Numbered from the stretch's first letter, positions 28,961 through 37,818 are shown. The stretch is DNA of 39,005 bases from GCA-020352575 sp041635475 (GCA_041635475.1 JBFKVA010000013.1:1-39005), one strand, 5' to 3'. Made by a program: numbers and translations. Notes: generated by a model not told the origin, from the letters alone.

Positions 28961-30361
28961 GTGCATGAGGTCAATCTACGGGCCGAGCCGGTGGCCCACC
29001 ACATCATGGTGGAGTCGGTCGCCGAGGCCGTTGGGCTGCTCGGCAGCCTGGGCCCCCAAGCCCGTCTCGTGGCCGGTGGCACAGACCTCCTCATCGAGGT
29101 GTCGCACCGCTCCCACCCGGCAGTCACCACGCTCATCGACCTCACGGCCGTACCCGACCTGGGTGAGATCGAGGACCTCGGTGACGAGGTGCGTCTCGGA
29201 GCCCTCGTCACCCACAACCAGGTTGCCGCCTCCCCCCTGTGTCGGGAGGCCCTCACACCGCTCGCCCAAGCGTGCCGTGAGGTGGGATCTCCTGCCCTCC
29301 GCAACCGGGCGACCGTCGTGGGCAACGTCGTCACCGCCAGCCCGGCCAACGACACCATCGGGCCCCTCCGAGCGCTCGACGCCTGGCTCGTCGTCGCCGG
29401 TCCCTCGGGCTCTCGGGACATCCCGGTGGCCTCGTTCCACACCGGTGTGCGCCGCACGACGCTCGAACCCGACGAGGTCATCACCCATCTCGTCGTTCCC
29501 AAACTGGGGCCGGGGCGTCGGTCCGTGTTCGTCAAGGCGGGGCTGCGGGCCGCCCAGGCGATCTCGGTCGTCAACGTCACGGTGGTCCTCGAGGGCCACG
29601 GCCGGACCCCATCCGATGTGAGGATCGCGCTGGGGGCGGTTGCACCGACCATCGTCCAGGCCAGGGGCGCCGAGGAACACCTCCGAGGCGAGTTCCTGTC
29701 CGACGCCCGGATCGACGAGGCGGCCATGATGGCGGCCGCAGGTGTCACGCCGATCAGCGACGTCCGGGCCACCGCCGACCATCGCCGCCACCTGGTCCGG
29801 GTGCTCGTCCGCAGGGCCCTCAAGGCGCTCGTGGAGGACGCCATTCCCGATGAGGCTCCGCCCGTCCTCCTCTCGCCGAGCGGCACGACCCACGGTCACC
29901 CCTCCGATACCACCCAACTGGAGGTGAACGGACGCTCCCTGGGCGTCGGGGGTGCAGACGGCGTGTCACTCCTCGACTGGTTGCGCACCGCGGCCGGTGC
30001 CACGGGGGTCAAAGAAGGCTGTGCGGAGGGGGAGTGCGGTGCGTGCCTCGTGCTCGTCGACGGATCGGCTGTGCTGTCCTGCCTCACGCCGGCGGTCTCG
30101 GTGGCGGGGCGGTCCGTCACCACGATCGAAGGGCTGGGTGAGGGCGGGCTCCATAGACTCCAGGACGCGTTCATCGCCACGGGTGCCGTCCAGTGCGGAT
30201 TCTGCATTCCCGGGTTCCTCATGGCGGGTGCGGCGCTCCTGGCCGAACGGTCCAGTCCGTCGTCCGACGACATCACGGAGGGGCTTGGCGGCAACCTCTG
30301 TCGCTGCACCGGGTACGCCAAGATCATCGACGCCGTCCACGCTGCCGCAGGCCGCGCATGA
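28961..30361 (+). CDS. FAD-binding (CoxM-type) and [2Fe-2S] (CoxS-type) fusion subunit of a molybdenum hydroxylase
   Basis: 466 residues. Residues 1-290 form the FAD module: ARLVAGGTDLLIEVSHRS is the AGGTDL FAD loop, RNRATVVGNVVTASPANDT the second flavin motif. After a Ser/Pro linker (about 300-320), a complete CoxS domain follows: GCAEGECGAC...C for the plant-type cluster, then QCGFCIPGF and NLCRCTGY for the second. In most hydroxylases these are separate proteins or are ordered Fe-S then FAD; here FAD comes first. GTG 28961 has GAGGAGG ten bases upstream. It pairs with the Mo subunit encoded next (ATGA overlap). Confidence 0.92.
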   Translation: MHEVNLRAEPVAHHIMVESVAEAVGLLGSLGPQARLVAGGTDLLIEVSHRSHPAVTTLIDLTAVPDLGEIEDLGDEVRLGALVTHNQVAASPLCREALTPLAQACREVGSPALRNRATVVGNVVTASPANDTIGPLRALDAWLVVAGPSGSRDIPVASFHTGVRRTTLEPDEVITHLVVPKLGPGRRSVFVKAGLRAAQAISVVNVTVVLEGHGRTPSDVRIALGAVAPTIVQARGAEEHLRGEFLSDARIDEAAMMAAAGVTPISDVRATADHRRHLVRVLVRRALKALVEDAIPDEAPPVLLSPSGTTHGHPSDTTQLEVNGRSLGVGGADGVSLLDWLRTAAGATGVKEGCAEGECGACLVLVDGSAVLSCLTPAVSVAGRSVTTIEGLGEGGLHRLQDAFIATGAVQCGFCIPGFLMAGAALLAERSSPSSDDITEGLGGNLCRCTGYAKIIDAVHAAAGRA

Positions 30362-32583
30362 TCGGTGCATCCGTCCCCCGAGTCGATGCCCTGGCCAAGG
30401 TCACCGGGACGGCCGAGTACCCGGCCGACCGCTTCCCACCCGACGCGCTCCAGGCCGTCGTCGTGTTCTCCAACCAGGTGCACGCCCGCATGCTTTCGTT
30501 GGATGCGAGCGCCGCCCTGGCCACGCCAGGGGTGGTGGCGGTGCTCACCGCCGCCGACGTCCCCGTGAACGAGTACGGCCTCACGATGTTCGACCAACCG
30601 GTCATGGTGGGGGTCGGTGACACCGGCCGGGCCGCCGTCCCAGCCGACGTCTCGCGATGGGAGGCGGACCACGTGGCCCTCGTCATCGCCGAGGACGAGG
30701 GAGCGGCTCGCCTGGGAGGATCCAGGATCGCGATCGAGTGGGAGCAGCTCGCCGTCGTCGACACCCTGGAGGCGGCCACCGCTCCCGCAGCGCCCATCCT
30801 CCACCCCGAACTCCCAGTGGACTCGAACGTCTACCTCCACTACAAGGCGAGGAAAGGCGACGTGGGCGCCGGGTGGGAAGCGGCCGACGTCGTCGTCGAA
30901 GGCACATATGAACTCCCGCATCAGGAGCATGCCTACCTCCAACCCGAAGCGGCCATGTCCTACGTCGACGCGGAGGACCGGATCACCGTCGAGATCGCGG
31001 GCCAGTGGACGTACGAGGACCTCGAACAGATCGCTCACGCGCTCGACGTGCCCGGCGAGAAGGTTCGGGTCGTGTACCCGGCGATCGGCGGGGCGTTCGG
31101 CGGCCGCGAGGACATGAGCCTTCAGGTCGTCATGGCGCTCGCGGCCCAGACGATGGCCGCACGGGGCGATCGGCGGCCGATCGTGACGAGGTGGTCGCGC
31201 GAGGAGTCGATCGTCGGGCACCACAAGCGTCACCGAGCCCGTGTGAACGCCCGCTGGGGAGCAACGACCGCCGGTGAAGTGGTCGTCGCCGAGGCGGACG
31301 TCCTCATCGACGCCGGGGCGTACAACTACACGACGAACAAGGTCCTCGGCAACCTCCACCTCACGTGCACCGGGCCGTATCGGATCCCGAACGTCCGCAT
31401 CGACTCGAAGGGGGTCTACACGACGAGCGTGCCCGGGGGAGCCTTCCGCGGGTTCGGGGGTCCGCAGGGGGTATTCGTTGCGGAGTCCCAGATGAACAGG
31501 CTGGCCGCCGCCCTCGGGATCGACCCGGTCGAGCTCAGGATGAAGAACCTCATCCGCGAGGGCGAACCGGGCATCACCCACACCCCGTTCCCGCCCGGGG
31601 TCTCGATTGCCGAGGTGGTGGCGGCGACAGCGGAAGCCGCTTCGTGGAACGAGCCCCTACCCGTCGTCGCCCCGGTCCGGTCGTTCCGGACACTGCCCGG
31701 ACACGGTGACTCGGCCCGGCGAGGGCGAGGGTTCGCGTGTGCCTTCAAGAACGTCGGGTTCAGCTTCGGGTTCCCGGAACGGAGCGAGGCGACGGTGGAA
31801 CTCCACGGCCGCGACGCGTTGGACCGAGCCGTCTTGTACGCCGGGGGAGCGGAGGTTGGCCAGGGTGGTCACACCGCATGGCGGCAGATCGCGGCAGCGG
31901 CCATCGGCATCCCTCCCGAGGACATCGAGACTCGGTTCTCGGACACCGCCACGTCGGGCGACTCGGGGTCGGCATCGGCGTCGCGGCTCACATTCATGGC
32001 AGGCAACGCCATCCTCGGCGCCGTCGAGGAGGCCCAGAAGGCCTGGATCGACGGGGAACGCCCGGCAGTGGGGTCGTTCCGCTACGAACCTCCGCCCACG
32101 GAGATGCTTGACCCTGACGGGGGTCCGTCCACGCCCAACTTCTCGTACGGCTACGTCGCCCAGGTGGTGGAGGTGACGCTCGACGCCGAGACGGGAACCA
32201 TGCGGGTCGACCGGGTCGTGTCGACGTCGGACGCCGGCACGATCATCAACCCCCACCTCGTGGAGGGACAAACCGAAGGAGCAGTCGCCCAGGCCCACGG
32301 GTACGCGGCGATGGAGCGGCTCGTGGTGGACGGCGGTCGGATCGTGAACCCTCGGCTGTCCCAGTACCTCATCCCGGGAATCGGGGACGTTCCTCGCGAA
32401 GTGGTGACGGTCCTCTTCGACGGCCACGACCCGCTGGGACCGCTCGGGGCCAGGGGCATGGCCGAGATGCCGTTCCTTCCGTACGGCCCGGCCCTCACGG
32501 CAGCCATCCACGACGCCACAGGGGTGTGGGTCGAGACGCTCCCGGTGACCCCCGAGGCGCTCGTCCGGGCCCTTGCCACCTGA
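30358..32583 (+). CDS. Molybdenum hydroxylase large (Mo-binding) subunit, xanthine dehydrogenase-like
   Basis: 741 residues, normal for a CoxL/XdhA-type subunit. Mo-cofactor motifs: GGAFGGREDMSLQ, SVPGGAFRGFGGPQGVFVAESQ, GGAEVGQGGHTAWRQ, and the catalytic Glu E703 in ARGMAEMPFLPYGPAL. SRWEADHVALVIAED is the usual substrate-channel strand. The active-site neighbourhood AEMP differs from the GEPP of classic xanthine oxidases, so the substrate could be another purine or N-heterocycle. It works with the FAD/Fe-S fusion just upstream to form a two-subunit enzyme. It follows by ATGA and is five bases from the SerA-like gene. Confidence 0.92.
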   Translation: MIGASVPRVDALAKVTGTAEYPADRFPPDALQAVVVFSNQVHARMLSLDASAALATPGVVAVLTAADVPVNEYGLTMFDQPVMVGVGDTGRAAVPADVSRWEADHVALVIAEDEGAARLGGSRIAIEWEQLAVVDTLEAATAPAAPILHPELPVDSNVYLHYKARKGDVGAGWEAADVVVEGTYELPHQEHAYLQPEAAMSYVDAEDRITVEIAGQWTYEDLEQIAHALDVPGEKVRVVYPAIGGAFGGREDMSLQVVMALAAQTMAARGDRRPIVTRWSREESIVGHHKRHRARVNARWGATTAGEVVVAEADVLIDAGAYNYTTNKVLGNLHLTCTGPYRIPNVRIDSKGVYTTSVPGGAFRGFGGPQGVFVAESQMNRLAAALGIDPVELRMKNLIREGEPGITHTPFPPGVSIAEVVAATAEAASWNEPLPVVAPVRSFRTLPGHGDSARRGRGFACAFKNVGFSFGFPERSEATVELHGRDALDRAVLYAGGAEVGQGGHTAWRQIAAAAIGIPPEDIETRFSDTATSGDSGSASASRLTFMAGNAILGAVEEAQKAWIDGERPAVGSFRYEPPPTEMLDPDGGPSTPNFSYGYVAQVVEVTLDAETGTMRVDRVVSTSDAGTIINPHLVEGQTEGAVAQAHGYAAMERLVVDGGRIVNPRLSQYLIPGIGDVPREVVTVLFDGHDPLGPLGARGMAEMPFLPYGPALTAAIHDATGVWVETLPVTPEALVRALAT

Positions 32584-32587
32584 CGCC

Positions 32588-33793
32588 ATGAGAGTCCTGA
32601 TCGCCGACTCGTTTCCCGCCGCGGCAGTTCCCCGCATCGAGGCCCTCGGCTACGACGTCGACCTGCGACCCGGCTTGACGGCCGATGACCTCCCGGATGC
32701 CGTGGCGGACGCCGACGTGCTCGTGGTCCGCTCGACCCGCGTGACCGCCGAGACCGTCGCCGCCGCCCTCCCCCTCGCCCTCATCGTGCGGGCCGGTGCC
32801 GGGACGAACACCATCGACACCTCCGCCGCAGCTGCCCGCGGGATCTTCGTATCCAATGTGCCGGGGAAGAACGCCGTCGCCGTGGCCGAACTCACCATCG
32901 GTCTCATGCTCTCGCTCGACCGACGAATCCCCGACAACGTGATCGCCACCCGGGCGGGGACCTGGGCCAAGAAGGAGTACTCGAACGCCCAGGGCCTCGC
33001 CGGGCGCGTCCTGGGGATCGTCGGCATGGGCCAGATCGGGCTGGCCGTTGCCGAGCGGGCAGCCGGACTGGCCATGCGGGTTCTCGCCACCGCCAAGGAA
33101 CGGGACCCGGACACCGAGCGGCGGATGGCCGCCTGCGGGGTGGGCACTGTTGCGGACCTGGCCACCCTGGCTGCGGAGTCCGACATCGTCAGCCTCCACG
33201 TCCCCGCCGCGGCCGGCACCGTCGGGCTCGTGGACCGGGGTTTCCTGTCGCACATGAAGGCGGGCGCCTGGCTCATCAACACATCCCGGGCAGACGTCGT
33301 CGACGAGCAGGCCCTCATCGAGGCGATCGAGTCGAAGGGGCTGCGGGCCGGCATCGACGTGTTCGTCGACGAACCGAGAGCGGGGGAGACCACGTTCGTC
33401 TCGGCCCTCGCCCAGCACCCCGGCGTCTACGCCACCCACCACATCGGGGCTTCCACCGAACAGGCCCAGGCAGCCGTGGCCGAAGGGGTCGTTTCGGTGC
33501 TGGCTTCCTTCGTCCGTGGTGTCGCCGTCAACGTCGTGAACATGACGAGTCCCGAGCCGGCCGGTGCGGTCCTCATGGTCCGGCACTCGGACCGGGTCGG
33601 AGTGCTCTCGGCGGTCCTCCGGGTGGTGCGGGACGTCGGCCTCAACGTCCAGGACATGACCAACCAGCCGTTCGTCGGGGCCGGGGCGGCCGTGGCCTCC
33701 ATCCACGTGATCGGTGACCTCCCCCCCGACCTCGCGACACGCCTCACGGCGGTGCCCGAGGTCATCCACTGCTCGGTCCGCACGCTCTCGTGA
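32588..33793 (+). CDS. D-2-hydroxyacid dehydrogenase, SerA-like with C-terminal ACT domain
   Basis: 401 residues. NAD-binding GxGxxG in GIVGMGQIG (about 143-151); catalytic Arg234 (NTSRADVVDE), Glu262 (VFVDEP) and His285 (THHIGASTEQA). The last 75 residues form an ACT-like regulatory domain (SDRVGVLSAVLRVVRDVGLNVQDM). It resembles 3-phosphoglycerate dehydrogenase and relatives. Being at the end of a purine-degradation operon and beside a DUF1015 gene, it may process a hydroxy- or keto-acid from the carbon skeleton, or feed serine and glycine metabolism. The exact substrate is unknown. Confidence 0.88.
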   Translation: MRVLIADSFPAAAVPRIEALGYDVDLRPGLTADDLPDAVADADVLVVRSTRVTAETVAAALPLALIVRAGAGTNTIDTSAAAARGIFVSNVPGKNAVAVAELTIGLMLSLDRRIPDNVIATRAGTWAKKEYSNAQGLAGRVLGIVGMGQIGLAVAERAAGLAMRVLATAKERDPDTERRMAACGVGTVADLATLAAESDIVSLHVPAAAGTVGLVDRGFLSHMKAGAWLINTSRADVVDEQALIEAIESKGLRAGIDVFVDEPRAGETTFVSALAQHPGVYATHHIGASTEQAQAAVAEGVVSVLASFVRGVAVNVVNMTSPEPAGAVLMVRHSDRVGVLSAVLRVVRDVGLNVQDMTNQPFVGAGAAVASIHVIGDLPPDLATRLTAVPEVIHCSVRTLS

Positions 33794-34938
33794 GCAGCCT
33801 GCTCCACCGGGCCACGGTGCGCGTCGTTCGCCCGCAGTGGGCGGCCGAGATCGTGAGTCCACCGTACGACCTGCTCAGTCGGTCGGCGCGACGTCACTTG
33901 GCAGAGTCACGACCCCGGTCGTTCCTCAACGCGACCCGGTCGCCCGACGACTTCCCGGGCATGGGCCCACGCGACGTGATCGAGGTGGCGAAGGCCTACA
34001 TGGCCGATCGTCTGGCCGAGGACGCCTACGGGCCCGAACTCGCCGGGTGCTTCGTCTACCGACTCACCGCCCGGTCGCACGTCCAGACCGGCGTGGTCGC
34101 CGACGTGCCGGTGGCGGCGTTTCCCGCTCGGGTACGCCCCCACGAATCGACCCGGGTGGAGCGGGAGGATCAGCTGTCCCGGTACCTCGCCGATGTCGGT
34201 CTCACCTCGAGCCCCGTGGGACTCACATACCGCGCACGCCCCGACATCGATCGCCTGGTCGAGCGTGTCGTGGAAGGGCCTCCGCTCCTCGACCTCATCG
34301 CAGACGAAGAACGCCAGCAGGTATGGCTCGCGCCCCCGGGCCTCGATGACGCCCTCATCGAGGCGTTCGGGGGGGTGGATGCCACGTACATCATCGACGG
34401 CCATCACCGGGCGGCGGCCGCCCGCCGCCTCCTGGAGGCGCTGGGGGTGGACGAGTCGAGCAAGGCCGGGCGCATCCTGGCGGTGGCGTTCCCCGACCAC
34501 GACCTGCGGGTCTACTCGTACGACCGATGGATCGACGCCGAATGGCCGTCGGGGGCGGGGTGGCACACGTCGGAGCCACCGGACCCGGGTCCGGGCGAGA
34601 CGATCGTCCTGTCGAGCGACGGGTGGCTGCGGGCCGATCTCGAACCGCGGGTCGGCGAGCTGGACTCGTCCGCACTCTCTCGCGAGATCCTTGCTCCCCG
34701 GTTCGGGGTGGCCGACGAACGCACCGATGCCAGGCTCGTCTTCATCCCGGGCGCCTTGGGCAAGGCGACCGTCCGGGCGAGGGTCGATCGCCGCGGAGGT
34801 GTTGGGTTCCTCCTCCACCCGGCGTCGGTCGAGGATCTCATGTCGGTGTCGGACCTGGGGGGCGTCATGCCGCCGAAGTCCACGTTTTTCGCCCCCAAGC
34901 CGCGTTCTGGCATCTTCCTGGCGGACCGGAGACCCTGA
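33790..34938 (+). CDS. DUF1015 family protein
   Basis: 382 residues. Hallmarks are IVSPPYDLLS near the start, AAFPARVRPHESTRVEREDQL in the middle, ATYIIDGHHRAAAARRL with the DGHHR motif, and GGVMPPKSTFFAPKPRSGIF at the C-terminus. The DGHHR segment resembles the nucleotide-binding motif of ParB/SbnI-type serine kinases, but no function is established for the family to my knowledge. It commonly lies next to serA-like genes, as here, with a GTGA overlap, suggesting a role in serine or hydroxyacid metabolism (inference). Confidence 0.9.
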   Translation: MSSLLHRATVRVVRPQWAAEIVSPPYDLLSRSARRHLAESRPRSFLNATRSPDDFPGMGPRDVIEVAKAYMADRLAEDAYGPELAGCFVYRLTARSHVQTGVVADVPVAAFPARVRPHESTRVEREDQLSRYLADVGLTSSPVGLTYRARPDIDRLVERVVEGPPLLDLIADEERQQVWLAPPGLDDALIEAFGGVDATYIIDGHHRAAAARRLLEALGVDESSKAGRILAVAFPDHDLRVYSYDRWIDAEWPSGAGWHTSEPPDPGPGETIVLSSDGWLRADLEPRVGELDSSALSREILAPRFGVADERTDARLVFIPGALGKATVRARVDRRGGVGFLLHPASVEDLMSVSDLGGVMPPKSTFFAPKPRSGIFLADRRP

Positions 34939-34996
34939 CCGCCGGCGGCGGGTCGGCCCATCCGCGGCGTCCCGCGGTGGCGCGACGACGCACGTG

Positions 34997-35002
34997 TACA
35001 GT
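34997..35002 (+). promoter_or_regulatory. -10 box of leaderless lutA
   Basis: TACAGT, then TGGCCC, then GTG 35009. Six-base gap and no ribosome site. It gives lutABC a promoter separate from the purine operon. Confidence 0.6.
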
Positions 35003-35008
35003 TGGCCC

Positions 35009-35725
35009 GTGGCCGTCCAGCTCTTCGTCACCTGCCTTGTCGACGCCCTGAAGCCCGAGGTGGGGGAGGCCACCGTGGCGGTCCTCGAGGCCGCGGGGTG
35101 TGAGGTCGAGTTCCCGGCCGACCAGTCCTGCTGTGGACAGCCGGCCTACAACGCGGGGTTCCGCAGCGACGCCCGCCGGATGGCCCGGCACACCCTGGAC
35201 GTGCTCGACGGCACTGACGGACCGATCGTCCTCCCGTCGGGGTCCTGCACCGACATGATCATCCACCACTACCCGGGCCTGGTGGCCGACGACCCCGAGT
35301 ACGCAGCCAAGGCCGAGCGGGTGGCGGGCCGGGCCCGGGAACTCACGCAGTTCCTCGTCGACGACCTGGATACGACGCTGCGCGTCGATGATGATCGAAC
35401 GATCGCCTACCACCCCTCGTGCCACGGTCTTCGCAACCTCGGCATCCATGCCCAGCCGGCCACCCTCCTCGAGGGATGCGAACGCGCCTCCCTCGGGTCC
35501 GAGGAGAAGGTGTGCTGTGGGTTCGGCGGGGTGTTCTCGGTGAAGCAGCCAGAGATCTCCAACCTCATGCTCCAGCAGAAACTGGACGCGGTCGAGACCA
35601 GCGGCGCCGCGGTGCTCTGCGGCGGCGACGTCGGCTGCCTCATGCACATCGAGGGCGGGCTGCGCCGGCGAGCAAGCGCGGTCGAGGTCCGGCACATCGC
35701 AGAACTCCTCGCCGGGGAGAGGTGA
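35009..35725 (+). CDS. lutA: LutA: L-lactate oxidation complex, (Fe-S)-binding subunit
   Basis: 238 residues, the usual LutA/LldE length. Two cysteine-rich CCG modules: VTCLVDALKPEVG...SCCGQPAYNAGF and HPSCHGLRN...VCCGFGGVFSVKQPEIS, which bind a non-cubane Fe-S cluster in heterodisulfide-reductase-like proteins. With LutB and LutC it oxidises L-lactate to pyruvate and passes electrons to the respiratory chain. The GTG start is set by the leaderless promoter. The stop shares one base with the lutB ATG (TGATG). Confidence 0.93.
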   Translation: MAVQLFVTCLVDALKPEVGEATVAVLEAAGCEVEFPADQSCCGQPAYNAGFRSDARRMARHTLDVLDGTDGPIVLPSGSCTDMIIHHYPGLVADDPEYAAKAERVAGRARELTQFLVDDLDTTLRVDDDRTIAYHPSCHGLRNLGIHAQPATLLEGCERASLGSEEKVCCGFGGVFSVKQPEISNLMLQQKLDAVETSGAAVLCGGDVGCLMHIEGGLRRRASAVEVRHIAELLAGER

Positions 35726-37134
35726 TGGAGGCCAGGGTCGACTTCAAGGGTCGCCTCCAGCGTTCGCTCGACGACCGAGGGCCGGCCTCCAAGGTCGAGT
35801 TCATGGTCACCCGGGTGACGGCCAACGCCGAAGCCGCCCGGCAGGACTACCCGTTCACCGACGTCATGCGGGACCGGTCGCGGGCTATCCGGCTCCACAC
35901 GCTCGCCAACCTCGACATCTACCTCGAAGAGTTCGCCGAGGCGGCGGAGGCCAACGGCACGGCGGTGTTCTTCGCGGGCGACGCCGACGAGGCCAACCGG
36001 TACGTCGTCGACCTGGCCGCCCGGGAGGGTGTCGAACTCGTCGTCAAGGGCAAGTCGATGGTCACCGAGGAGACCGAGCTCAACGCCGCCCTCCAGCGTG
36101 ATGGGGTCGAGGTCGTGGAGACAGACCTGGGTGAGTTCATCGCCCAACTGGCCGGCGACACACCGTCACACATCATCGGCCCCATTGCCCACCTCTCGCG
36201 CCAGGATTGCGGCCGGGTGATGTCCGAGAAGCTGGGGATCCCCTACACCGACGACCCCGACCAGCTGGTGGCGGCCGCCCGTGAGCACCTGCGGGAGCGG
36301 TTCCTGACGGCCGGGATGGGGATCACAGGGTGCAACCTGGCGGTGGCCGAGACCGGATCGATCGCCCTCGTCGAGAACGAGGGCAACGGACGGATGACGA
36401 CCACCTCGCCCCGCATCCTCGTCGTGTTCATGGGCATGGAGCGCATCGTCCCCACCTTCGGCGACCTCTCCGTCCTCCTCAACGTGCTCGCCCGCTCGGG
36501 CACCGGCCAGAGCCTGTCGGTGTACACGAACCTGCTCACTGGACCCCGCCGCCCCGACGAACACGACGGTCCCGAACAGGTGCACGTCGTGGTCCTCGAC
36601 AACGGACGGTCGTCCATGCTCGGTGGAGACCTCGCCGAGATCCTCGGCTGTATCCGGTGTGGCGCGTGCCTCAACATCTGCCCCGTGTACCGCCAGGTCG
36701 GGGGCCACGTGTACGGGTCCGTGTACCCCGGCCCGGTGGGGTCGGTGGTCACCCCGGGGTTGTGGGGGCTGGCACCATGGCACGATCTCCCTCAGGCATC
36801 GACGCTCTGTGGCGCCTGCCAGGAGGTGTGCCCGATCCGGATCGACATCCCTCGCATGCTGCTGCGTCTCCGGGAACGCACCGTGGACCAGGGCCTGGCC
36901 CCGGCGTGGCTGGGGTGGAGCCTGCGGGGTTTCGCCAAGGCGGCGTCGTCGCCCCGTCGGTTCGCCAGCCGAGAACGCCTCGTCGCCCGTCTTGGCCGAC
37001 TCGGGTCACGTGACGGTTGGATCCGCCGCCTCCCCGGGCCGGCTCGGGGCTGGACGGCTTCCCGGGACTTCCCGGTACCGTCCCGGCGGCCGTTCCGCCA
37101 GCGATGGGAGGAGCGTGACCACGGTGGAGCGTGA
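35725..37134 (+). CDS. lutB: LutB: L-lactate oxidation iron-sulfur protein
   Basis: 469 residues, matching LutB/YkgF. The N-terminal LUD domain includes ANLDIYLEEFAEAAEANGTAVFFA, VVKGKSMVTEETELN and GITGCNLAVAETGSIAL. Two [4Fe-4S] sites follow: LGCIRCGACLNICPVYR and TLCGACQEVCPIRIDIP, typical of the family. The C-terminal tail is basic and Pro/Arg-rich. GGGGAGAGG lies just before ATG. It is coupled to lutA and overlaps lutC by 20 bases. Confidence 0.94.
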   Translation: MEARVDFKGRLQRSLDDRGPASKVEFMVTRVTANAEAARQDYPFTDVMRDRSRAIRLHTLANLDIYLEEFAEAAEANGTAVFFAGDADEANRYVVDLAAREGVELVVKGKSMVTEETELNAALQRDGVEVVETDLGEFIAQLAGDTPSHIIGPIAHLSRQDCGRVMSEKLGIPYTDDPDQLVAAAREHLRERFLTAGMGITGCNLAVAETGSIALVENEGNGRMTTTSPRILVVFMGMERIVPTFGDLSVLLNVLARSGTGQSLSVYTNLLTGPRRPDEHDGPEQVHVVVLDNGRSSMLGGDLAEILGCIRCGACLNICPVYRQVGGHVYGSVYPGPVGSVVTPGLWGLAPWHDLPQASTLCGACQEVCPIRIDIPRMLLRLRERTVDQGLAPAWLGWSLRGFAKAASSPRRFASRERLVARLGRLGSRDGWIRRLPGPARGWTASRDFPVPSRRPFRQRWEERDHGGA

Positions 37135-37780
37135 GGTATTCCTGGCCGGGGTCCGGGCCGCCCAACAGCGAGCGGTGCTCCCCTCGATGAAGCCTGGGCC
37201 CCTGTACCCGAAGGAGCGGCGGCGCAAGACGGTCGACTGGTTCGTCGAGTCTGCCACCGCGGTGGGGGCGGTGGTCCACCGTGCCGCCTCGGCCGATGAG
37301 GTGCGCGAACTCGTACGGGAGATCGCCCGCGGAACCGGCCAGGCGGTCTTCACCGCCTGGGCTCCTGACCAACTGCCGGTGCCCGGCGTCGCGTCCTACT
37401 TGGTGCTGGCCGGGTTGGAGGAGGCCGCGGTCAGCATCCCCGCCGACGATGGTCGAGCCGCGGCGGTCCGGGCCCTCGACCGGATCGGGGTGGGGGTGAC
37501 GGGAGCCGACGCCGCGTTCGCCCGATCGGGTGCCATCGCACTGTTCACCGGTCCCGGCCGGCCCCGGATGGCGTCGCTCGTGCCCGAGGTCCACGTCGCG
37601 ATCCTCCCCGAGGACCGGATCGTGGCCTCGCTGTCGGCGTGGGCCGAGATCACGCCGAGCGCCCTGGACCGGTCATCGAACCTCGTGTTCATAGCGGGCC
37701 CCAGCAGAAGCGGCGACATCGAGATGACGCTGAGCATCGGGGTCCACGGACCGCGGGCCATCCACATCGTCATCGTCTGA
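37115..37780 (+). CDS. lutC: LutC: L-lactate oxidation protein (LUD domain)
   Basis: 221 residues. LUD-domain pattern: RRRKTVDWFVESATAVGAVVHRA, ASYLVLAGLEEAAVSIPADDG, GVGVTGADAAFARSGAIALF, RMASLVPEVHVAILPEDRIV and RSGDIEMTLSIGVHGP, ending HIVIV. The 'T.ad.aiAetGt' and 'sDIe..l..GvHGP' strings are diagnostic of LutC/YkgG. GTG 37115 follows GGGAGGA. It completes the lactate operon, and a strong hairpin follows six bases after the stop. Confidence 0.92.
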   Translation: MTTVEREVFLAGVRAAQQRAVLPSMKPGPLYPKERRRKTVDWFVESATAVGAVVHRAASADEVRELVREIARGTGQAVFTAWAPDQLPVPGVASYLVLAGLEEAAVSIPADDGRAAAVRALDRIGVGVTGADAAFARSGAIALFTGPGRPRMASLVPEVHVAILPEDRIVASLSAWAEITPSALDRSSNLVFIAGPSRSGDIEMTLSIGVHGPRAIHIVIV

Positions 37781-37786
37781 CCACGC

Positions 37787-37818
37787 AGAAGAGCCCCGGG
37801 GCGGCCCGGGGCTCTTCT
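37787..37818. terminator. Bidirectional terminator, perfect 14 bp stem
   Basis: AGAAGAGCCCCGGG (37787-37800), loop GCGG, CCCGGGGCTCTTCT (37805-37818). It lies between the lutC stop and the stop of the convergent membrane-protein gene, so it can end both transcripts. Confidence 0.88.
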
